Assembly (NCBI GenBank): GCA_023393125.1 | Contig: JAEWMQ010000041.1 | Span: 1-64,000, forward strand | Direction: 5' to 3' | Length of the DNA: 64,000 nucleotides | From: Bacillota bacterium | GTDB lineage: Bacteria; Bacillota; Clostridia; Lachnospirales; Cellulosilyticaceae | Shown: positions 9,994-17,428 of the stretch, in pieces | How positions within the stretch are numbered: position 1 is the first letter of the stretch | How the letters are laid out: each line of letters starts with the position of its first letter | Position numbers and translations under genes: made by a program | The notes under the pieces: model-generated | Databases searched by the model: none | What the model was told of the DNA's origin: nothing | Seen by the model: only the letters and a program-made list of their open reading frames with translations

Positions 9994-10542
9994 ATGCAAT
10001 TAGTACGGCAAGGAATGTTAGATAATGAGCATTCAAGGTGTTTTTACTTTTATGACTATAAAGATTCAAAGTGGATTTTAAAATATCAAAAAGGGATTAA
10101 CAAGCAAGATGAACTATATGAATTACTAGTAGTGACTCGTCCGTCAATAGATTACGCTATTATTGATTTGAATAAAGTATATAGAAATACATTTTATGCC
10201 TATTCTCCTAGTACAATAATAATTATTCCACCTATAGCTGTATGGCAACTTTTTAGTAAACTCTGGTTAGTAGGTCAAGAGTTATATATGGAACTTGCCA
10301 CAACGATTGAAGAGGAACTTGAGGTAATGCATGGGTATGAGTGCAATTACACCTTTCTAAAGAATCTGTATCAAATGAATAATAAAGAAATGGCTGAAGC
10401 TTATTATGAAGAATGGCAATTAGACGTTTCACTTACTGATCATTCTATGCAGCATTTTATAGAAATTATAGAGAACTTTAAAGTTGAAATTTTTAATTAT
10501 TTTATTGTTAAACAGATGTTAGATAATCCTCTTCATATCTAA
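9994..10542 (+). CDS. Hypothetical protein, 182 residues
   Basis: Not recognised. A soluble protein rich in Tyr and acidic residues, with no signal peptide or clear membrane span; one hydrophobic run (TIIIIPPIAVW) sits near residue 75. I chose the ATG at 9994 because AAGGAAGG (9980-9987) touches the earlier in-frame ATG at 9988 but stands six bases from this one. It lies 58 bases after the membrane-anchored protein gene with no terminator between, so the two may be co-transcribed. A strong terminator follows. Confidence 0.75.
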   Translation: MQLVRQGMLDNEHSRCFYFYDYKDSKWILKYQKGINKQDELYELLVVTRPSIDYAIIDLNKVYRNTFYAYSPSTIIIIPPIAVWQLFSKLWLVGQELYMELATTIEEELEVMHGYECNYTFLKNLYQMNNKEMAEAYYEEWQLDVSLTDHSMQHFIEIIENFKVEIFNYFIVKQMLDNPLHI

Positions 10543-10560
10543 ATGAAACTCATAAAATAA

Positions 10561-10608
10561 AATTAATAAAGTGTGCGATCTAAATGATAGCACACTTTAT
10601 TAATTTTT
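10561..10608. terminator. Bidirectional terminator between convergent genes
   Basis: A perfect 16-bp inverted repeat: AATTAATAAAGTGTGC (10561-10576) against 10590-10605, with a 13-base loop and a T run on the + side. It separates the + strand unknown gene from argH on -. Confidence 0.85.
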
Positions 10609-10649
10609 AAGAACTGGATAAAGAAAAAGTTCAAAAATTTTATAGAAAA

Positions 10650-12020
10650 TTATTGTAACCAATCAGTAGCGCTTTTTATATGAGCTGTAACGGTTTTTTC
10701 ACTTGGCCCACCTTTTACTTGGCGTTCGTTGACACAAGTTTTAAGTGAAATGGCATTGTAGATATCTTTATCAAAAATAGGATGAATCATTTGATAGGTT
10801 TCAAGTGGTAATTCTTCTAAAGTAGTATGTGTAGTAACACAATGAAGAACGAGTTTACCAATAACTTCATGAGCATCTCTAAAAGCAAGACCTTTTTTAA
10901 CTAAATAGTCTGCGGCATCAGTTGCATTGGTGAATCCACCAGAGGCAGCAGTATACATATTAGATTTACAGACTCTCATTGTTTTGATCATTTGTGTAAA
11001 AATAGGAAGACACATTTTAAGCGTATCGATACTATCAAATAAGCGTTCTTTATCTTCTTGCATATCTTTGTTATAAGCAAGAGGAAGTCCTTTCATAGTT
11101 GTTAATAAGCTCATTAAATTACCATATACACGTCCGGTTTTCCCACGAACTAATTCTGCTATATCAGGATTTTTCTTCTGTGGCATAATAGAACTACCTG
11201 TACTATAAGCATCATCTAATTCTATAAAGTGAAATTCGTGGCTACTCCATAAAATGATTTCTTCACTAAAACGACTAAGATGCATCATTAAAGTAGAGAG
11301 GGTATAAAGTAAGTCTAGGCAGAAATCACGATCAGAAACACCATCTATGCTATTTTCACAAATACCAGTAAAGTCTAAGCTTTTAGCTACAGCATCTCTA
11401 TCTAAAGGATAAGTAGTAGTAGCTAAAGCACCACTGCCTAAAGGTGAAAAATTGGTATTTTCATAAGTGAATTCTAAGCGTTTAAAATCACGTTTAAACA
11501 TTTCAAAGTAAGCCATGAGATGATGAGCAAAAGTAATAGGCTGTGCACGTTGGAGATGAGTATAACCAGGCATAATAGTTGATGTATGGTCTTTAGCTAG
11601 AGTGACTACTGTCTGCATGAGCTTCTTAAGCATTGTTTTTAATAAGATGATTTCATCACGCGTATAAAGTCTTACATCAAGAGCTACTTGATCATTACGA
11701 CTTCGTCCGGTATGCATTTTTTTAGCAACATCACCAATACGACTAATAAGTAGGGCCTCGATATTCATATGGATATCTTCCATTTTTTCATCAAAAACAA
11801 CTTCGCCCTTTTCAATATCTTCTAAAAGTACATTTAACCCATTGATGATGGCCTGACTTTCGGAAGAGGAAATAATATTTTGATCTCCTAACATAGCTAC
11901 ATGTGCGATACTACCTATAATATCTTGTTGATATAATCTTTGGTCAAAAGAAATTGAAGAGTTAAAGTGGTCGGTAAGTTGGTCAGTCTCTTTGGCAAAT
12001 CTGCCACCCCATAATTTCAT
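10650..12020 (-). CDS. argH: Argininosuccinate lyase
   Basis: Last enzyme of arginine synthesis: splits argininosuccinate into arginine and fumarate in the cytoplasm. 456 residues, normal length for this fumarase/aspartase-superfamily enzyme. The N-terminus MKLWGGRF is typical, and the superfamily signature GSSIMPQKKNPD carries the mobile-loop catalytic serine. HTGRSRNDQ is the conserved substrate-binding stretch. The start follows AGGGAGG. It lies downstream of argG on the minus strand, 109 bases away, with a hairpin in the gap. Confidence 0.97.
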   Translation of the reverse strand: MKLWGGRFAKETDQLTDHFNSSISFDQRLYQQDIIGSIAHVAMLGDQNIISSSESQAIINGLNVLLEDIEKGEVVFDEKMEDIHMNIEALLISRIGDVAKKMHTGRSRNDQVALDVRLYTRDEIILLKTMLKKLMQTVVTLAKDHTSTIMPGYTHLQRAQPITFAHHLMAYFEMFKRDFKRLEFTYENTNFSPLGSGALATTTYPLDRDAVAKSLDFTGICENSIDGVSDRDFCLDLLYTLSTLMMHLSRFSEEIILWSSHEFHFIELDDAYSTGSSIMPQKKNPDIAELVRGKTGRVYGNLMSLLTTMKGLPLAYNKDMQEDKERLFDSIDTLKMCLPIFTQMIKTMRVCKSNMYTAASGGFTNATDAADYLVKKGLAFRDAHEVIGKLVLHCVTTHTTLEELPLETYQMIHPIFDKDIYNAISLKTCVNERQVKGGPSEKTVTAHIKSATDWLQ

Positions 12021-12066
12021 AGTAATCCTCCCTTAATAGATTGTTTGAATAAATCATAAAACAAGA

Positions 12067-12104
12067 GAGTGTTACAAAACTAGAAAAATTAGTTTTGAAC
12101 ACTC
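12067..12104 (-). terminator. Hairpin between argG and argH (possible partial terminator)
   Basis: GAGTGTTACAAAACTA (12067-12082) pairs with 12090-12104, with one bulged base and a seven-base loop. On the minus strand the 3' side continues TCTTGTTTTATG, a weak T-rich tail. It could attenuate read-through into argH or stabilise the argG message. Confidence 0.5.
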
Positions 12105-12129
12105 CTTGAGCTGTTAGATATAGAAAAAA

Positions 12130-13338
12130 CTATTTCTGCATTTCAGCAGCTTTTAAGGCACGTACACGAAGTGGTAAGCCATAAAGTCTGATAAATCCAT
12201 CAGCATCTTTGTGATTATAAAGATCGCCAGTAGTAAAGCTGGCAAGTGCTTCACTGTAAAGAGAAAATGGAGAAGAAGCACCTTGAGGGATAACATTACC
12301 CTTATAAAGCTTTAATTTAACTTCTCCTGTTACAACTTGTTGTGTACTTGTAACAAATGCTTGAAGAGCTTCACGAAGAGGCGTAAACCATTTGCCATTG
12401 TAGATTAAATCAGCAAACTGTAGTGCAATTTCTTGTTTGTAACGGTAGGTTTCACGATCTAAAGTGAGGTGCTCTAACTCTTCATGCGCTTTATAAAGGA
12501 TAGTTCCACCAGGAGTTTCATAAACACCACGTGATTTCATTCCAACGACACGATTTTCTACAATATCTTCAATACCAATACCATTAGCACCACCTAACTC
12601 ATTTAATTTTTCAAGAAGTGCAGAAGGCTCCATTGCTTCTCCGTTTAAATGAGTTGGTATACCTTGAGCAAAAGTTAAAGAGATAATAGTTGGCTGATCA
12701 GGTGCTTGCTCAGGAGAAACACCTAGTTTAAGAAGTGTCTCGTAGTTAGGTGCATTCCAAGGATCTTCTAGTTCAAGACCTTCATGTGAGATATGCCACA
12801 TGTTGCGGTCACGACTATAACTATCTTCTTTTTTCATTGGAACAGGTAGACCACGTTTTTCAAGGTATTCAATTTCTTCTTCACGAGAAGAAATGTCCCA
12901 AATTCGCCAAGGTGCAATCACCTTTAAATGAGGAGCAAGAGCAGCAATACCTAACTCAAAGCGGATTTGATCATTTCCTTTACCTGTACAACCGTGACAG
13001 ATAGCTACAGCCTCTTCTTTAAGAGCAACATTAACAAGTGTTTTTGCAATAATTGCACGAGCAATAGAAGTACCTAGATAATATTTAGATTCATAGATGG
13101 CACCAGACTGAATCATAGGAAATACATATTCTTTCATAAATTCATCTTTTACATCTTCAACATATACTTTGCTTACACCCATTGAAAGGGCTCTTTCTTC
13201 AAGCCCTTCAAGTTCCGCATCTTGACCTACATTTATACATACAGCAATAACATCATAATCATAATTCTCTTTAAGCCATGGAATGATAACAGAAGTATCT
13301 AGACCGCCTGAATAAGCTAAAACTACTTTTTCTTTCAT
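12130..13338 (-). CDS. argG: Argininosuccinate synthase
   Basis: Condenses citrulline and aspartate using ATP to form argininosuccinate, the step before ArgH. 402 residues, standard length. The N-terminus carries the PP-loop ATP pyrophosphatase motif YSGGLDTS, and HGCTGKGNDQIRFE is the family's conserved citrulline/aspartate-binding region. The ATG follows AAGGGGG. First gene of the argG-argH unit; its promoter overlaps an ArgR-like palindrome, so arginine repression is likely. Confidence 0.97.
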   Translation of the reverse strand: MKEKVVLAYSGGLDTSVIIPWLKENYDYDVIAVCINVGQDAELEGLEERALSMGVSKVYVEDVKDEFMKEYVFPMIQSGAIYESKYYLGTSIARAIIAKTLVNVALKEEAVAICHGCTGKGNDQIRFELGIAALAPHLKVIAPWRIWDISSREEEIEYLEKRGLPVPMKKEDSYSRDRNMWHISHEGLELEDPWNAPNYETLLKLGVSPEQAPDQPTIISLTFAQGIPTHLNGEAMEPSALLEKLNELGGANGIGIEDIVENRVVGMKSRGVYETPGGTILYKAHEELEHLTLDRETYRYKQEIALQFADLIYNGKWFTPLREALQAFVTSTQQVVTGEVKLKLYKGNVIPQGASSPFSLYSEALASFTTGDLYNHKDADGFIRLYGLPLRVRALKAAEMQK

Positions 13339-13377
13339 GATTAATCCCCCTTAATGATTTAATATATATTAAGATAT

Positions 13378-13393
13378 ATGTATAATTATACAT
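13378..13393. promoter_or_regulatory. ArgR/AhrC-type operator (ARG box)
   Basis: A perfect 16-bp palindrome, ATGTATAATTATACAT, close to the known ARG-box pattern (TGNAT, AT-rich centre, ATNCA). It covers the -10 hexamer of the argG promoter, a repressing position. The family link is known biology; binding here is inferred. Confidence 0.65.
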
Positions 13394-13412
13394 TTATAAA
13401 AATTTATTTCAA
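13385..13412 (-). promoter_or_regulatory. SigA promoter of argG-argH
   Basis: Read on the minus strand: TTGAAA (13412-13407), a 16-base spacer, TATAAT (13390-13385). The match is strong and it lies about 45 bases before the argG ATG. Confidence 0.75.
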
Positions 13413-13618
13413 TAGTTTTTATAAAAAAATGCGTTATTAATTAATATTATATAATAGTTAAATAAAAACAAATAGAAAATGATATAAAATAAATATAAAT
13501 AATCGAATAATTTATAAGAATAACACATTAATACACTAGTATAGATAGTATAGAAAAAAATAATTATCTATAGTATAATAAGAATAACTAAATATTTATT
13601 CAAGGAGGACATAATAGA

Positions 13619-14263
13619 ATGTCAGGATTATTTGATTTGGATGCCCCCATATGGGTTTGGATGAATGAGGTAGCAGATGTCATTATTTTATCAATGTTGT
13701 GGTGGATTTGCTCTTGTGGCATCATTACAATAGGCGCTTCAACAACAGCTGTCTTTTATGTGTTGGGTAAAAAGGTAAGAAAAGAACAAACCTATGTAGT
13801 TGCAGATTTTTTTAAGAGTTTCAAGCAAAATCTTAAACAAAGTATTCCTTTATCAATTGTTTACATAGTGGCAGCTATAAGTTGTACACTTTATGGTATT
13901 TTAGTTGTTGATGGTCTACTTAATCCAGAGCATTCAAGTATGTTGAAGTTCGTGATTCCGTTAGCGATACTTATTGTATTTGAGTTTTTAAATTATAGTA
14001 CTTATTTATGGGCTGTATTTTCTAGATTTGATATGAAAACTAAGGTTTTATGCAAAACATCTTTTGTTATGACACATAAACATTTATTAACTACTATACT
14101 TAATACTGCAATATATGCCTTGGCCGTTGTTCTTATATTAAGATTCCCATTTTTAATTGTAGTTGCACCAGGACTTATCATATTAGGACAATCTTTTTTA
14201 ATGCAGAATTTATTTTCACATTATGTTACTTCAGACGAAACGCCTAAATCCATAGAAGCATAA
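13619..14263 (+). CDS. YesL/DUF624-family membrane protein
   Basis: 214 residues with about five hydrophobic segments. The N-terminus (FDLDAPIWVWMNEVADVIILSMLWWICS) and following GIITIGASTTAVFYV are the hallmark of the YesL (DUF624) family. Members often sit beside carbohydrate ABC transporters in Firmicutes, but no transporter is nearby and the role is unknown. The ATG follows AAGGAGG with a ten-base spacer. A TATAAT at 13574-13579 may be its -10 element. It is a single gene ended by a very strong hairpin. Confidence 0.85.
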   Translation: MSGLFDLDAPIWVWMNEVADVIILSMLWWICSCGIITIGASTTAVFYVLGKKVRKEQTYVVADFFKSFKQNLKQSIPLSIVYIVAAISCTLYGILVVDGLLNPEHSSMLKFVIPLAILIVFEFLNYSTYLWAVFSRFDMKTKVLCKTSFVMTHKHLLTTILNTAIYALAVVLILRFPFLIVVAPGLIILGQSFLMQNLFSHYVTSDETPKSIEA

Positions 14264-14280
14264 GAAAGACTATAAGTTGA

Positions 14281-14338
14281 TATAAAAACAGACTATATTT
14301 GCATTCATACATTGAAGCAAATATAGTCTGTTTTTATA
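14281..14338 (+). terminator. Strong terminator, 22-bp perfect stem
   Basis: 14281-14302 is the exact reverse complement of 14317-14338, with a 14-base loop. The 3' arm ends in a five-T run. The A-rich 5' arm means it could work in both directions. Confidence 0.85.
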
Positions 14339-14404
14339 AAAGGATATTTAAATTATTTTCATATAAAGGAGATATAATATTTATATAGAAAAAGAGGTGA
14401 AGAA

Positions 14405-14752
14405 ATGGTTATTGATTTGATAGTAAATATTATTTTAGTAATAGGTCTTGTAAGTTTATTTAACTTAACACGCTATATATTAAAGATAAGGAAGTTGGTT
14501 AAAAAATATAAAGATAATCCTAATGTTGAGGGAATTACTATTGTAAATGGTGAGGTTAAGATTATTGAAAAAAATCAAATGCAAAAAACTAAACCTAATG
14601 AGCCGCTTCAAGAAGAGTTAGTTAGAGATTATTATTGTAATAAAGAGATAGAAAAATCACAGGCGTATCGTGTTGTGAAACAAGGAAAAGAATATTTCTT
14701 TTGTTCATGGGAATGTAGAGATCAATTTTTGAAACAAGAAGAAGGTATGTAG
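14405..14752 (+). CDS. Membrane-anchored TRASH-like zinc-ribbon protein
   Basis: 115 residues. An N-terminal membrane span (about 3-22) is followed by a basic stretch and a short C-terminal domain (about residues 76-112) reading DYYCNKEI, then GKEYFFCSWECRDQF. The C-x3-C end with preceding aromatic residues resembles TRASH/YHS treble-clef metal-binding domains, except that the first pair has only one Cys. A metal-sensing or metal-binding role is therefore possible but unproven. The ATG follows AAGAGGTG. Its stop codon lies in the loop of a downstream hairpin. Confidence 0.75.
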   Translation: MVIDLIVNIILVIGLVSLFNLTRYILKIRKLVKKYKDNPNVEGITIVNGEVKIIEKNQMQKTKPNEPLQEELVRDYYCNKEIEKSQAYRVVKQGKEYFFCSWECRDQFLKQEEGM

Positions 14753-14766
14753 CATACCTTCTTCTT
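14736..14766 (+). terminator. Hairpin overlapping the end of the TRASH-like gene
   Basis: AAGAAGAAGGTAT (14736-14748) pairs perfectly with 14754-14766, and the stop codon lies in the five-base loop. Only a weak T-rich tail follows (GCTATTTAT), so termination may be partial. Confidence 0.55.
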
Positions 14767-14804
14767 GCTATTTATCATAATAAAAAATGATAAGCACTCT
14801 TGAT

Positions 14805-14832
14805 TTGAGTGAATAAGAGAAAGTGGTATAAT
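14805..14832 (+). promoter_or_regulatory. Promoter of cinA
   Basis: TTGAGT (14805-14810), a 16-base spacer, TATAAT (14827-14832) with an upstream TGG giving an extended -10. Confidence 0.6.
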
Positions 14833-14861
14833 AAAGAAAAAAGGATAAGGCAGGGATCGCT

Positions 14862-16091
14862 ATGAACGCAGAAATAATTGCTATAGGTGATGAGGTTATT
14901 AAAGGATATACGATAAATACAAATGCTAGCTATATTTCAAAACAACTTCAAACCATAGGCATAACACCAGATTATCATACGGGGGTAAGAGATCATGCAG
15001 CGGCTATTAAGACTGCTATTAATACTGCAATAGAGCGTAGTAAGTATATCATTGTGACTGGTGGTTTAGGACCAGCGAAAGATGATCTAACAAAGGAAAC
15101 GATTTGTGAAACCTTGGGATTACCCCTTTATATGAGAGCGGATTTGCTGGAAAACATCACTGAGTATTTTAAAGAAATAAATGAGACGATGCCTAGCATT
15201 AATGAAAAACAAGCAATCTTTCCGGCAGAGGCATATATTTTAAAGAATGAGTTTGGAACCGCACCTGGATGCATTATTGAGTATAAACAAGCAATTATTA
15301 TATTACTTCCAGGTCCGCCACGTGAGATGAGGCCTATGTTAGATAATGAAGTCATACCTTATTTAAAGCAAAAGCAAACATTTTATAGTGAAACATTAGA
15401 TATAAAATTATTTGGACTAGGAGAAAGTGAAGTAGCTACTCGTTTACAAGGAATACTGGGAGAATTTGAATGGGGAAGTATAGCGACTTATGTGAGAGAG
15501 TACGAGATAATTGTGCGTATTACTGTACAAAGCAGTAGGTTAGAGCAGACAAAAGAACAACTCCTGCAAAAGAAAAAAGAAGTTGAAGAACGTTTAGGGA
15601 GTTTTGTGATTGGATATAATAAAGACAGACTAGAAGGAATTATTGCAAAATTACTACTAGATAGCAAAAAAACCATAGCTACAGTAGAGTCTTGTACAGG
15701 AGGGTTATTAGCAGGAGCATTAGTGAATTGTAGTGGCATATCTAATTGCTTTAATGAGGGTATTGTTACTTATAGTAATGCTGCTAAGATGAAATATGTA
15801 GGTGTAAAGGAAGAAACATTACAATCTGTTGGAGCAGTTAGCAAACAAACAGCAAAGGAAATGGCAGAAGGTATTAGAAGAGTTAGTGGAGCTGATATTG
15901 GTTTATCTACTACGGGTATTGCAGGACCTGATGGTGGTACAGCAGAAAAACCAGTAGGATTAGTCTATATTGGTATTGCTACAGAAGAAAAAACATATGT
16001 ATATGAATTGCATTTAAAAGGAACAAGGAAAGAGGTAAGAGAGAAAACTGTAAAAAATATTTTATTTCAACTTTATAAACTTTTTAAGTAA
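14862..16091 (+). CDS. cinA: CinA: competence/damage-inducible protein, nicotinamide-nucleotide amidase
   Basis: 409 residues with two domains. Residues 1 to about 170 form a MoaB/MogA-like (COG1058) domain with VTGGLGPAKDD, where most relatives have GPT. Residues from about 250 form the PncC-type amidase domain with VESCTGGLL, carrying the proposed catalytic Ser/Thr region, and STTGIAGPDGGT. Known activities are NMN deamidation and, in some relatives, ADP-ribose hydrolysis. Placement directly upstream of recA is classical in Firmicutes and is the basis of the competence and DNA-damage link. Start chosen at the ATG after GGCAGGGA. recA keeps its own promoter. Confidence 0.95.
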   Translation: MNAEIIAIGDEVIKGYTINTNASYISKQLQTIGITPDYHTGVRDHAAAIKTAINTAIERSKYIIVTGGLGPAKDDLTKETICETLGLPLYMRADLLENITEYFKEINETMPSINEKQAIFPAEAYILKNEFGTAPGCIIEYKQAIIILLPGPPREMRPMLDNEVIPYLKQKQTFYSETLDIKLFGLGESEVATRLQGILGEFEWGSIATYVREYEIIVRITVQSSRLEQTKEQLLQKKKEVEERLGSFVIGYNKDRLEGIIAKLLLDSKKTIATVESCTGGLLAGALVNCSGISNCFNEGIVTYSNAAKMKYVGVKEETLQSVGAVSKQTAKEMAEGIRRVSGADIGLSTTGIAGPDGGTAEKPVGLVYIGIATEEKTYVYELHLKGTRKEVREKTVKNILFQLYKLFK

Positions 16092-16098
16092 AATTCCC

Positions 16099-16127
16099 TT
16101 GCTATCTAGAAAAAAGTTAGGTATAAT
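16099..16127 (+). promoter_or_regulatory. Promoter of recA
   Basis: TTGCTA (16099-16104), a 17-base spacer, TATAAT (16122-16127); near-consensus SigA. Confidence 0.75.
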
Positions 16128-16134
16128 AAGTTTA

Positions 16135-16146
16135 GAACAAATGTTC
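16135..16146. promoter_or_regulatory. LexA (SOS) box of recA
   Basis: GAACAAATGTTC fits the Gram-positive LexA/DinR core GAAC-N4-GTTC exactly, with a G following. It spans the likely start site, seven bases after the -10, a repressing position. Confidence 0.85.
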
Positions 16147-16168
16147 GATATATGATGAGGTGATAATA

Positions 16169-17227
16169 ATGAATGATGAATCAAAAAAGGCATTAGATGC
16201 AGCCATTTCACAAATACAAAAACAATTTGGTAAAGGTTCTATTATGAAACTTGGAGAAGCTACAGATACGAATGTGCATACTTTTCCAACTGGCTCCTTA
16301 AGTTTAGACATTGCACTTGGTGTAGGTGGACTACCTAAAGGAAGAATTGTAGAGGTTTATGGCCCGGAATCTTCAGGTAAAACAACTGTTACTTTACACA
16401 TGATAGCTGAAGTGCAAAAACAAGGTGGAATTGCAGCGTTTATCGATGCTGAGCATGCTCTAGACCCATCTTATGCAACTAAATTAGGTGTTGATATCGA
16501 TGAGCTTTATATTTCACAGCCAGATAATGGTGAACAAGCTCTTGAAATCGCAGAAACTATGGTGCGTTCTGGAGCTATTGATATTATTGTAGTAGACTCG
16601 GTTGCTGCATTAGTTCCAAGAGCTGAGATAGAAGGGGATATGGGAGATTCTCATATGGGATTACAAGCAAGATTAATGTCTCAAGCATTAAGAAAGTTAA
16701 CCGGTGTTATCAATAAATCAAAGTGTACTGTTATTTTTATCAATCAACTTCGTGAAAAAGTTGGTGTTATGTTTGGAAGTAATGAAACGACTACGGGTGG
16801 TCGTGCGCTTAAGTTCTATGCATCTGTTCGTTTAGATGTTCGTAAGATTGAAACCTTAAAACAAAGTAATGAATTTATTGGAAGTCGTACACGTGTTAAA
16901 GTTGTTAAAAATAAAGTAGCGCCACCTTTCCAACAAGCTGAATTTGATATTATGTATGGTGAAGGTATTTCAAAAGAAGGAGATGTTCTTGATTTAGCGG
17001 CTAATATTGATATCGTTAATAAAAGTGGAGCATGGTATTCCTATGGTGACTTACGTTTAGGTCAGGGAAGAGAAAATGCTAAAATTTATATTAAAGAACA
17101 TCCAGAGCTTTTATTAGAGATAGAAAACAAAGTAAGAGATCATTATGGCGTTAAAATGTTAGATGTAGTTAATCAAGAAACTCCAAATAAATTAGATGAT
17201 AAAATTTTAGAAGATGAAGAAAAATAG
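16169..17227 (+). CDS. recA: RecA recombinase
   Basis: ATP-dependent strand-exchange protein and SOS co-protease, 352 residues. Visible: Walker A GPESSGKT (65-72), Walker B region DIIVVDSVAAL, and the conserved INQLREKVGVMFG/TTGGRALKF stretch around loop L2. The ATG at 16169 is preferred over an in-frame GTG nine bases earlier, because GAGGTGA sits at the right distance and MNDESKKALDAA aligns with normal RecA N-termini. A LexA box and its own promoter precede it, and a strong terminator follows. The C-terminus is acidic, as usual. Confidence 0.98.
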   Translation: MNDESKKALDAAISQIQKQFGKGSIMKLGEATDTNVHTFPTGSLSLDIALGVGGLPKGRIVEVYGPESSGKTTVTLHMIAEVQKQGGIAAFIDAEHALDPSYATKLGVDIDELYISQPDNGEQALEIAETMVRSGAIDIIVVDSVAALVPRAEIEGDMGDSHMGLQARLMSQALRKLTGVINKSKCTVIFINQLREKVGVMFGSNETTTGGRALKFYASVRLDVRKIETLKQSNEFIGSRTRVKVVKNKVAPPFQQAEFDIMYGEGISKEGDVLDLAANIDIVNKSGAWYSYGDLRLGQGRENAKIYIKEHPELLLEIENKVRDHYGVKMLDVVNQETPNKLDDKILEDEEK

Positions 17228-17234
17228 AATATTC

Positions 17235-17275
17235 AAAATTAAGAAGGTAGCAGTTTGCTACCTTCTTAATTTTTT
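17235..17275 (+). terminator. Terminator of recA
   Basis: An 18-bp perfect stem (17235-17252 with 17256-17273), a three-base loop and a T run to 17275. Confidence 0.92.
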
Positions 17276-17355
17276 GTTAAAAAGCAATAGTTAGAATTGT
17301 ATAATCAAATATATGTAAAAAAGGATAAAAACACCGTATTTTCAATAGGTAATGC

Positions 17356-17384
17356 TTGACAGCATTTTTAAAAAGTTATACAAT
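17356..17384 (+). promoter_or_regulatory. Promoter of rny
   Basis: Consensus TTGACA (17356-17361), a 17-base spacer, TACAAT (17379-17384). The start site would be near 17391. A TATAAT at 17385 is too far from the -35. Confidence 0.7.
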
Positions 17385-17428
17385 TATAATGTTATTTGCA
17401 CATTGATAATACTTGGGAGGTGGTAGAT

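Noticed and set aside
12750..13004. 84-residue open frame on + inside argG
   Set aside because: It is antisense to the conserved argG coding region with no ribosome site.
13540..13572. Inverted repeat TATAGATA / TATCTATA before the YesL-type gene
   Set aside because: Eight AT-rich pairs in a very AT-rich 280-base gap are weak evidence for an operator.
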